DNA of 64,000 nucleotides, taken from assembly GCA_012033205.1 (NCBI GenBank), contig JAAUSO010000018.1, positions 1-64,000 of the forward strand. Reading direction: 5' to 3'. Below, piece by piece: positions 53,628-61,432 of the stretch. The notes under the pieces were generated by a model that worked only from the letters and a program-made list of their open reading frames with translations, had not been told where the DNA came from and ran no database searches. The translations under genes were made by a program, and so were the position numbers. This DNA is from Richelia sp. SL_2_1 (GTDB taxonomy: Bacteria; Cyanobacteriota; Cyanobacteriia; Cyanobacteriales; Nostocaceae). Position 1 is the stretch's first letter; every line of letters starts with the position of its first letter.

Positions 53628-55853
53628 ATGAACAACTCAACAGACCACTTATACAACCTCCTACCCGTAATTTACCGTCAAAGGGATGCAGAACAAGGTT
53701 ATCCTCTGCGGGATTTATTGCGAATAATTAACCAACAAGTAAACGTAATACAAACAGATATTTCTCAACTTTACGAAAACTGGTTTATCGAAACCTGTGA
53801 AGACTGGGTTGTTCCCTATATTGGGGATTTAATCGGTTACGAACCAGTCCACGAAGCGGGAGAACCAGGAGATATAATCACACTTCAAGGAAGACAGCGC
53901 AATCAAATATTAATTCCCCGACGAGAACTTGCCAATACTATTCGTTATCGACGGCGCAAAGGAACCCTCGCACTCTTAGAATTATTAGCACATGATGTTG
54001 CTGGCTGGTCTGCACGAGCGGTAGAATTTTACAAGCTTTTAAGTTGGACACAACATTTAAATCATCTCCGACTTTCTCAAGGTAGAACTGTCGATTTGCG
54101 TCAAGGTGATATTCTAGAGAAATTAGATAGCCCCTTTGACGAAATAGCCCATACTGTGGATATACGTCGTATCCAGTCGCCCTACGACCAAGGACGCTAC
54201 AATATTCCCCATGTGGGAGTTTTCATTTGGCGATTAAAAACCTATTCAGTCACTAAAACTCCTGCTTGCTGTTTAGAAGAAGTTAGCCCCAACTGCTATA
54301 CCTTTAGCATTTTAGGTCATGATACTCCACTTTATAATCTTCCTCAACCAGAAACAGAACCAACCCATATTGCAGAGGAAATCAATTTACCCGTTTCCAT
54401 TCGTCGTCGTGCTTTGGAAATAGATAAACAAAAATATTTAGAAACAGGTGAAAGTCTTTATTATGGTGAAAATAAAAGCTTTTATATTTGGCTCGGAACA
54501 CCAGCAGGAACACCCTTTAATTTGCGATCGCTTCCCTACGATAAAATTATTCCCGCAGACTTGAGCGACTGGCAATATCAACCACCTTTGGATATGGTAG
54601 CAGTAGACCCGGTTTTGGGCAGAATTGTTTTTCCTTCCCGTCAGTTACCCAAAGGGGGAGTTTGGGTTTATTATCATTATGCTTTTAGTACAGATATGGG
54701 CGGTGCAGAGTATCACAGAACACTACTACAGCCATCTGCTCATATAGTTTATCAGGTAGGGAAACAGGAAGAATTTATCTCTATTAATCAAGCTTTCGAC
54801 CGTTGGCAGTCAGATTATGCGGAAAACCCCAACGAAGAAAAATACCGTCAAGCAGTAATTGAAATTACCGATAGTGGTGTTTATACCGAGCGTTTTGATT
54901 GGTATCTCCAGATCAACCAAAGTTTACAACTTCGTGCCGCAAACCGCAAACGTCCGGTAATTCGCTTACTAGACTATCAAGCCGAAACAACCGATGCTTT
55001 ACACATCACCCTACAAGGGGGAAATCGTGTTAGTTTGGATGGTTTATTAATTATGGGTCGAGGAGTGCAAATTCAACGAGAAATACTTGATTTTCTGCCA
55101 TCTGACGACACTTTTAAGGACACAGAGAATACTCCAGTTAAAATTAGGATTCGCCATTCTACTCTTGTTCCCGGTTGGTCGTTACACTGTGATTGCGAAC
55201 CTAAACGTCCTGCGGAATCCAGTTTAGAATTATATAACTTGAAAGGACATTTAGAAATTACTCATAGCATTATCGGTTCCATCAAAGTACATCAAGATCA
55301 AGTCCAAACTGACCCCATTTCCATCCACATCAGCGATAGTGTTGTTGATGCTACCCATACCGAACGAGAAGCAATCGATGCACCCGGAAGCGCTTTAGCC
55401 CATGCAAGTTTAATCATTGAACGTTGTACGGTATTTGGTAAAATACTCACTCATAGTATTAAACTGGCAGAAAACTCCATTTTTAATGGTTGTATTACCG
55501 TTGCACGTCGTCAGCAAGGATGTATGCGCTTTTGTTATGTCACCCCCGATTCTCGCACACCCCGACGCTACAACTGTCAGCCAGATTTAGTTCAGCAAGC
55601 AGCAAGTGAAGATTTAAAAGAAGTGGAAATTTCCCGCGTCCGTCCGCAATTCCATAGCACCCGCTACGGTAATCCTACCTACTGTCAACTTTCTCGCAGT
55701 TGCGCTGAGGAAATTAAACGTGGTGCTGACGATCAATCAGAAATGGGGGTTTTCCACGACCTTTACCAACCCCAAAGGGAAGCAAATTTACGCGCACGTT
55801 TAGATGAATATACTACCGTAGCAATGGAAACGGGGATTATTTATGTTAGTTAG
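53628..55853 (+). CDS. Tail protein I-like baseplate/fibre-adaptor protein
   Basis: 741 residues. LYNLLPVIYRQRDAEQGYPL, NWFIETCEDWVVPYIGDLIG and YRRRKGTLALLELLAHDVAG are the N-terminal signature of the phage-tail-I-like protein of eCIS. The C-terminal 300 residues contain a right-handed beta-helix-like run (LELYNLKGHLEITHSIIGSI; IHISDSVVDATHTE) with many cysteines (CDCEPKRP; RRQQGCMRFCYV), suggesting a folded extension that presents or acts as a fibre. ATG 53,628 follows the STRR gap. It occupies the lower edge of the baseplate. Confidence 0.88.
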   Translation: MNNSTDHLYNLLPVIYRQRDAEQGYPLRDLLRIINQQVNVIQTDISQLYENWFIETCEDWVVPYIGDLIGYEPVHEAGEPGDIITLQGRQRNQILIPRRELANTIRYRRRKGTLALLELLAHDVAGWSARAVEFYKLLSWTQHLNHLRLSQGRTVDLRQGDILEKLDSPFDEIAHTVDIRRIQSPYDQGRYNIPHVGVFIWRLKTYSVTKTPACCLEEVSPNCYTFSILGHDTPLYNLPQPETEPTHIAEEINLPVSIRRRALEIDKQKYLETGESLYYGENKSFYIWLGTPAGTPFNLRSLPYDKIIPADLSDWQYQPPLDMVAVDPVLGRIVFPSRQLPKGGVWVYYHYAFSTDMGGAEYHRTLLQPSAHIVYQVGKQEEFISINQAFDRWQSDYAENPNEEKYRQAVIEITDSGVYTERFDWYLQINQSLQLRAANRKRPVIRLLDYQAETTDALHITLQGGNRVSLDGLLIMGRGVQIQREILDFLPSDDTFKDTENTPVKIRIRHSTLVPGWSLHCDCEPKRPAESSLELYNLKGHLEITHSIIGSIKVHQDQVQTDPISIHISDSVVDATHTEREAIDAPGSALAHASLIIERCTVFGKILTHSIKLAENSIFNGCITVARRQQGCMRFCYVTPDSRTPRRYNCQPDLVQQAASEDLKEVEISRVRPQFHSTRYGNPTYCQLSRSCAEEIKRGADDQSEMGVFHDLYQPQREANLRARLDEYTTVAMETGIIYVS

Positions 55854-55958
55854 TAGGGAATAGGGAATTGGGAATTGGGAAGCTTTAAATTTAGTTTAGC
55901 AATGATAAATACATCCGTTGTTACAATTCAAAATCCAAAATCTAAAATCTAAAATCTA
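55854..55958 (+). repeat. STRR repeats TAGGGAA/TTGGGAA and AAATCTA
   Basis: Heptamer-like TAGGGAA/TTGGGAA units (about 55,854-55,881) and four AAATCTA-type units (55,931-55,958, first one AAATCCA) fill the 130-base spacer after the tail-I-like gene. Similar to the spacers at 50,154 and 53,521. Confidence 0.8.
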
Positions 55959-55985
55959 AAATTAATTTGACTTAGGAGAAATACT

Positions 55986-57404
55986 ATGGCTGGTGAATTG
56001 AGAGGTGATTTTACTCGCGATACTTTTGACCCCCGAAAAAATTTCTTACGGGTATTGATGCAGCAAGGACGGGTACAAGTTGATGCTGATTGGAACGAAC
56101 AGGTATCTATCATTTTGCATTATCTACAAACTTTAGCTGAGGATTTGATTGGTTCTCATGGAGGACCTGTAGAGCGTTCGGGATTTCAAATTACTTTTAA
56201 TCCGGATGAGGATGTTAATAATAATAATATTTCTGATTTCCAAATTAGTACGGGTCATTACTACGTCAATGGTATCCTTTGTCAAAATGAAAAATTTGAC
56301 CCAAATGGTTATCAACTTCCTTACATCAAATACTACGAACAGCCCTATTACCCACTTGATAAAAACCAAGATAAACTACCCGATTTACCTTTTTTGGTGT
56401 TTCTTGATGTCTGGGAACGTCATATCACTTATATTCAAGATGAGGTAATTCGGGAAGTTGCTTTCGAGGGTGCTGAGACTGCAACCCGTTCTCAAGTTAT
56501 TTGGCAAGTAAAAGTTAAAGAATTAGAGGACGATGTTAATAGCTGTGATGATATCAAATGGGATGATTTATTAGAACAATGGCAACCCAAACATCGCGGA
56601 CTTTTAGCAGCTAAAGCTAAGGAAACCACCCAACAGACTGAAGCTTGTATTATTAAACCCGATGCTCGTTACCGAGGTAGAGAAAATCAATTGTATCGGG
56701 TGGAAATTCACGTCGGTGGTACAGCAGAGGAAGCAACTTTCAAGTGGTCGCGGGAAAATGGTTCGGTTGCTTTTCCTATTGATGCTGATAACGGCATCGG
56801 CATATCTGATAAAGTTATTACTGTAAAATTAAAACATTGGTGGCGGGATTGCCATTTTGGTTTGACTGAGGGAGATTGGGTAGAACTCGTTGATGACTAT
56901 ATTTCTTTGCATCAATTAGTAAACCCCCTATGGAAAGTAGACAAAATCGAACCAGAGGATTTTTTGGTGACATTGACCCGAGAAGAGTCATCAACATTAA
57001 ATATCGGTAACTATCCCCTCCTACGACGCTGGGAACAAGAAGAAAGAAGCGGGTTGAGTCTGAGTAATGGTGCTGTACCAATTCTTTTAGCACAAAATGA
57101 CTGGTTTACTTTAGAAGATGGTGTACAAATTAAATTTCAACCAGGATCAAAGTACCGCACGGGTGATTATTGGCTAATTCCAGCACGAACTGCTACAGGT
57201 GATGTGGAATGGGATGAAGATGATAATGGTACACCTTTAGCCCTCCCTCCTCATGGTGTCGAACATTACTATGCACCTCTAGCCGTAATCGCCAATCTAG
57301 ATAGTCCAGAAGATTGTCGCCATCAGTTTTACCCGATAACACATTTTGCTACTACAAAGGCAATTGGTGAAGATGTAATCTGGCAGAACTCAGAAGTACA
57401 ATAG
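55986..57404 (+). CDS. DUF6519 eCIS protein
   Basis: 472 residues. GDFTRDTFDPRKNFLRVLMQ then QGRVQVDADWNEQVSIILHY are the DUF6519 N-terminus that closes many cyanobacterial and actinobacterial eCIS operons. The rest is beta-rich, with LYRVEIHVGGTAEEATFKWS and ENGSVAFPIDADNGIGISDK typical of the family. The particle position is unknown; a fibre or receptor-facing part is likely. A good Shine-Dalgarno (TAGGAG) precedes ATG 55,986. It is the last eCIS gene in the window. Confidence 0.88.
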   Translation: MAGELRGDFTRDTFDPRKNFLRVLMQQGRVQVDADWNEQVSIILHYLQTLAEDLIGSHGGPVERSGFQITFNPDEDVNNNNISDFQISTGHYYVNGILCQNEKFDPNGYQLPYIKYYEQPYYPLDKNQDKLPDLPFLVFLDVWERHITYIQDEVIREVAFEGAETATRSQVIWQVKVKELEDDVNSCDDIKWDDLLEQWQPKHRGLLAAKAKETTQQTEACIIKPDARYRGRENQLYRVEIHVGGTAEEATFKWSRENGSVAFPIDADNGIGISDKVITVKLKHWWRDCHFGLTEGDWVELVDDYISLHQLVNPLWKVDKIEPEDFLVTLTREESSTLNIGNYPLLRRWEQEERSGLSLSNGAVPILLAQNDWFTLEDGVQIKFQPGSKYRTGDYWLIPARTATGDVEWDEDDNGTPLALPPHGVEHYYAPLAVIANLDSPEDCRHQFYPITHFATTKAIGEDVIWQNSEVQ

Positions 57405-57940
57405 CTCAATGGAGTTATTTGTGAAAGCTGTTTGGTCTTTGTGGACAAAACCTTTGGAAAATAGATAATCCATATGGTTAAGTGAAAAACATCACTTACT
57501 AGCATGGACGTTCCATCTTCTGCTTGCAATTGTAAGAGCATTGAGAGTAAGTCGTCAGTTCCCTGACATTTTTACTATGACAAATATGCACGCTTTTTAC
57601 AGTACCCTTTGGGGTGCTTCATATCGGATTTTTGATAAAACGAAAAGACATTGCTGTACGAAATGCTTCCAAAGCTATGGCGCATCTGCGCCACGCTTCG
57701 CTATCAGGAAATGTGTTTAAAAATTTATACTCTAAATGGCTATATTTTAGCCGTTTTTAGTATGAACGAATCAGACTATTTGGATTTGCCTGAATCTTCA
57801 CAAAAATTTATGAAGATTCAGTAAGTATGACCTTCACAAGTTACTCATAATCTATTGCTAAAATTCAATGAGAAACTATGGAGTATTACTACGTATAATC
57901 TCCATTTTATCCACGTCCCATACATTTCAAGAAGGAGAAT
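57405..57940. other. Intergenic region after the injection system
   Basis: About 535 bases without a gene. A perfect 7-bp inverted repeat TGGCGCA-TC-TGCGCCA lies at 57,678-57,693, part of a known palindromic repeat type (GCGCATCTGCGCCACGCTTCGC). The eCIS terminator should be here, but no stem with a T run was found. AAGAAGGAG before 57,941 is the ribosome binding site of the next gene. Confidence 0.5.
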
Positions 57941-59047
57941 ATGATGAGGAGCTTATCGGAAATCAAAAGATTTCTTTTATTTATCCCTGAAATGATTTTT
58001 TTTGGTCTAAGCTATGCCAGATTTTTGTACTGGGCAAGAAGTACACAAATCTTAGACCCTCAAGAAACATGGAATAGATTTACTAAGCCTAAAAACGTTT
58101 TATGGGAATGGTTTCTTGATAACTATCCCCCAGCTATCATAAGACGACTTCTTTGTAATTTCTCCTCTCTCCGATTTCGAGACCACGCCAACGCCATATC
58201 ACAGCATTACGATTTGTCTAATAAATTTTATGAACTGTTTTTGGACAAAAAGTATATGTTTTATAGCTGTGCTGATTTCTTAAAAAGCACGGATACTATT
58301 GAGGACGCTCAAGAAAATAAGGCAAACTATATACTTAACCTGATTGATCCAAAACCTGATGAAAAGATTTTAGACCTTGGTTGTGGATGGGGAGCGATGC
58401 TCAAAAAGATATACGAGACAACCAAGGACAAAAAGCATCTCTATGGATACACGTTGTCTATAGAGCAAAAGAATTTTATTGAGAAAAAATACGGTTTTAA
58501 TGTTGAATTAAAAGATTTTATCACTACTGAATATGAACCAGAATCGTTTGACAAAATTTTCTCAATAGGAAGCTTAGAGCATGTGCGGGAAGACGAACTA
58601 CTACCATTCTCCAAAAAATTATCGCAAGCCATAAAGCCTGACGGAAAAATTATTCATCATTTCTTCTGTCGGATAGGAGATGTTATTCCCACACGTCTTC
58701 TTGTGGGAGGAGTCGCAATATTTCCGGGCATCGACCTGGCTAACCTTAAAAAATATCTAGATGTTTTTGAACAAGCTAACCTTGGAGTAAAACACCATTC
58801 TGTCCACGATTACCGTCCTACCCTAAAAGCATGGTTTGACCGTTTGGTTGCCAACAAAGAAACAGCTATTCAATTAGTAGGGGTTCAAACTTATAACAAG
58901 TATCTGTGCTATTTGGCTGAGGCTTGGCGGTTATTTGATGACCGTGATTTAATGCTGATGAGGTTCGTGTTGCAACGGCAGGATGCACCAATATCATTGA
59001 AAACTTCAGTTACATCAGATGCATTCCACTTTTTGCAGAAAGTGTAA
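57941..59047 (+). CDS. Cyclopropane-fatty-acyl-phospholipid synthase-like methyltransferase
   Basis: 368 residues. HYDLSNKFYELFLDKKYMFY and SCADF, then ILDLGCGWGAMLKKIYETT (AdoMet-binding motif I) and SIGSLEHVREDELLPF, are the order of CFA/mycolic-acid synthases (about 380 residues). They add a methylene to double bonds of membrane lipid chains using AdoMet. The start is MMRSLSEIKRFLL with a strong AAGAAGGAG. A membrane desaturase gene follows at 59,346, so a joint lipid-modifying role is plausible. Confidence 0.9.
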   Translation: MMRSLSEIKRFLLFIPEMIFFGLSYARFLYWARSTQILDPQETWNRFTKPKNVLWEWFLDNYPPAIIRRLLCNFSSLRFRDHANAISQHYDLSNKFYELFLDKKYMFYSCADFLKSTDTIEDAQENKANYILNLIDPKPDEKILDLGCGWGAMLKKIYETTKDKKHLYGYTLSIEQKNFIEKKYGFNVELKDFITTEYEPESFDKIFSIGSLEHVREDELLPFSKKLSQAIKPDGKIIHHFFCRIGDVIPTRLLVGGVAIFPGIDLANLKKYLDVFEQANLGVKHHSVHDYRPTLKAWFDRLVANKETAIQLVGVQTYNKYLCYLAEAWRLFDDRDLMLMRFVLQRQDAPISLKTSVTSDAFHFLQKV

Positions 59048-59052
59048 ATATC

Positions 59053-59202
59053 CAAACAGGGCATCCGTTTCTTTATGCCTTAGCAGGTTTGCAAGAAGTG
59101 GATGCATTGCAATTGCTAACTCAATTGGTTGGAGAAGAAAAGGTAAACCAAGAGTTAGAAAAAACTAAAGAACTTTGTCAACGTCGGCTAACTTATCCCT
59201 AG
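59053..59202 (+). pseudogene. Unassigned 3' gene fragment
   Basis: Fifty codons, QTGHPFLYALAGLQEVDALQ and LLTQLVGEEKVNQELEKTKE, then LCQRRLTYP-stop. It looks like the end of a real helical protein but has no start and follows the methyltransferase stop directly. I do not recognise it. Confidence 0.3.
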
Positions 59203-59345
59203 CGTTGCTCCCCATCCCAATGCAGAAACAAAGACCTCCGGAGTTATTTCAGAAGGCAGAAGTACGAAGGCAGAGGGCTTTTATACTTTTTACCTTCTGC
59301 CATCTGCATAGCTGCCTTTTTTGTAAAATAACTTAATAAACTATT

Positions 59346-60431
59346 ATGAATTTAGCAGATTCTCAAAAGCTTATTCATCAGACTGAATATGCTAAAAAAT
59401 TGCGTCCCCTCCTTCCGCCTGAAGCTTTTCTTCCTGACTCTAGTAAGTTAGTCATCCTGTTGATTAATGTGGCAATCTTGATCCTTGGCTGGTCGATTGC
59501 AAGGCAACTAGATCGCTGGCCTTTATACCTTTTATGGCTTTATTTACCTTTGGCAGTGGTAATGGGTAATAGCGTCATGGTCTTGATATCTGGTAGCCAC
59601 GATCTGATTCATGGCAGCGTGACTAAAAACAATTATTTAATTCGTGTCATAAGTTTGTTAGGGCTAGCGCTTGGGTGGATGCCACCGACGTTGTGGAAAG
59701 TGCTTCATAACCGAATGCATCACAATACAACAAATTCCTTGGCCGATCCTGACCGCAGCTACTTATACGAACAACCTAAAACTTGGGCAAAATGGATTCA
59801 GAATTTATTAGTACCCTCTGATGAGGTTAATCCCATAGGGTTAACATTGGGAATGATTACAGCATGGGGAGTGTATACTTTTCGCAATCTGACAGCCGTG
59901 TTATTGTTTAATCGTGAAGTTGATTATGTTCCTGCTTCCTTTAAGGTCAGTGCTAAAGAACGTCTGGGAATTGCAGGTGAATTTTTGGCAATCTTGACGA
60001 TTCATGTGAGTATCTTGACATATTTGCAATTTGAACCAATTAAACTTTTGTTTAGCTACTTCTTACCGATTGCAATTGGCTATGGTATATGGATATTTTA
60101 TATTTATACGAATCACTTGCTTTGCCGAATCACAAGCGTTAACGATCCACTGCTCAATACTATTTCTATCCGAGTTCCTAAATTAGTTGCTTTGCTACAT
60201 TTCAACTGTTGCTACCATACCGAACATCATATTTTTCCGGGAATGAACTCTGACTATTATCCAATGGTTCAAGATTTATTAAAAATTCATTATCCGGAAC
60301 GCTTTAATTTATTAGATAGTGGGGATGTTTGGCGTTTACTAATGCAAACACCTCGATATTACAAGGATGAAAATACTTTTACCAATTGGTTAGGAGAAAA
60401 GACCGTTTCTTGTCCTCTCAACCGGATGTAG
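59346..60431 (+). CDS. Membrane fatty acid desaturase
   Basis: 361 residues with four or more membrane helices (LVILLINVAILILGWSIA; PLYLLWLYLPLAVVMG). The three histidine boxes are HDLIHG, HNRMHH and HTEHH, the diiron ligands of acyl-lipid desaturases and related hydroxylases. It acts in the membrane on lipid acyl chains or carotenoid-like substrates with ferredoxin; the specificity cannot be read. Family length is 300-370, so it is complete. No clear Shine-Dalgarno is seen. It lies 300 bases after the CFA-like gene in the same direction. Confidence 0.85.
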   Translation: MNLADSQKLIHQTEYAKKLRPLLPPEAFLPDSSKLVILLINVAILILGWSIARQLDRWPLYLLWLYLPLAVVMGNSVMVLISGSHDLIHGSVTKNNYLIRVISLLGLALGWMPPTLWKVLHNRMHHNTTNSLADPDRSYLYEQPKTWAKWIQNLLVPSDEVNPIGLTLGMITAWGVYTFRNLTAVLLFNREVDYVPASFKVSAKERLGIAGEFLAILTIHVSILTYLQFEPIKLLFSYFLPIAIGYGIWIFYIYTNHLLCRITSVNDPLLNTISIRVPKLVALLHFNCCYHTEHHIFPGMNSDYYPMVQDLLKIHYPERFNLLDSGDVWRLLMQTPRYYKDENTFTNWLGEKTVSCPLNRM

Positions 60432-60507
60432 AAATAATGCAGTAATTAAAATTGCTCGTGCGACCAAGAAGAATTCGCAAGGGGAGTACTGCACCCCCAT
60501 TGAGCAG

Positions 60508-60708
60508 ATGCTCGCCGATACGCGGAGTCCCAATAGTAAACGGGCTTATGAGAAGGATTTATTTGATTTTTTCTTGTTTGTATTGGGACAGTTGCCCAAT
60601 CAAAATTTAGCTGAAACAAACATGTTGCCTCTCACCTACCTGAAAGGAGGCTCCGGAGATGAATTTTTGGGTGATGACGAATTGACCTCTAAACGAATTA
60701 ATCCATAG
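60508..60708 (+). pseudogene. Tyrosine recombinase N-terminal remnant
   Basis: MLADTRSPNSKRAYEKDLFD, then FFLFVLGQ, is the start of the SAM-like core-binding domain of XerC/D-type recombinases of cyanobacterial plasmids. After about 30 residues the frame is unrelated. The catalytic domain is missing. Some bases here (AATCCATAGGGTTAACA, 60,700-60,716) echo the desaturase gene (AATCCCATAGGGTTAACA, near 59,828), perhaps by chance. Confidence 0.5.
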
Positions 60709-60786
60709 GGTTAACAGTGCTAGGGTTTCTGTTACAAAAAAAGCGGATGGCTATTATGTAACATTAACTGTAATTTACCGTTTCAG

Positions 60787-61065
60787 GTGTGTGGAGAAAA
60801 GGAAGCCGCAAAACTAATGCGTAAGCAGAGGTTTGAATTCATCATTTTTGATACCCCTGCTAGACCCGCAGAAGCAGAAGTAGAAGAACTGGCTAGGGGA
60901 TGCGATTTACTTATTATTCCCACACCTCCTGATTTGTTAGGCATAGATGCTATGGCGCTGATGGCTAAATCATTGCCACCGGAAACTAATTGGCGAGTGT
61001 TGTTAACAGCAACTTATCTCCCGTTACAGTTTTCGACTTCACGGGAGTCAAGAAAGCTCCATTGA
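60787..61065 (+). pseudogene. ParA-family partition ATPase fragment
   Basis: 92 codons. RFEFIIFDTPARPAEAEVEE, LARGCDLLIIPTPPDLLGID is the middle of a ParA/MinD-type ATPase: FDTPARP is the Walker B/switch II segment. Walker A (KGGVGKT) is missing on the left and the C-terminal third on the right. ParA and a recombinase fragment together suggest a lost plasmid or integrative element. Confidence 0.65.
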
Positions 61066-61432
61066 GATAAGATAATGCAGTTTACACTTAAAATTTAATT
61101 TTCCCTAACGGTTCTAACCTAAGTTCTAAATCCGGGGTAAATAATAATGAAAAGTATTTGAGAAGAATTCCTGTTATTATTTTTTTAGGTACAAGTGAAA
61201 GTATTGCTTGAGGCAAAAGTTTCGACTGATATTTTCTCATTAAAGGCAGGTTTACAAATCAGCTTTTTTTGTTGAAAAATTATGTGATACAACACGAGTT
61301 GTCATTAACGAGCGGTCTATAACCTAATTCATCGGTATCTACTCGGTAATGCTTCAGTGAATGTCCTATCTAACACATAGTTTTTTAAAAATATCATCTA
61401 TCATCAATTCTCTTACATAGTGTTTATTAGCT
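61066..61432. other. AT-rich gap before the acylase gene
   Basis: About 365 bases without a gene or clear signal. The acylase promoter should be in its right half. Confidence 0.35.

Noticed and set aside
32299-57404. Contractile locus considered as a prophage or a type VI secretion system
   Set aside because: No capsid, terminase, replication or lysis genes, and no TssJLM membrane complex or ClpV; the AAA+, DUF4255, DUF4157 and DUF6519 genes fit eCIS.
57678-57693. Inverted repeat considered as the eCIS terminator
   Set aside because: It is 270 bases after the last eCIS stop, has no T run and belongs to a dispersed repeat type.
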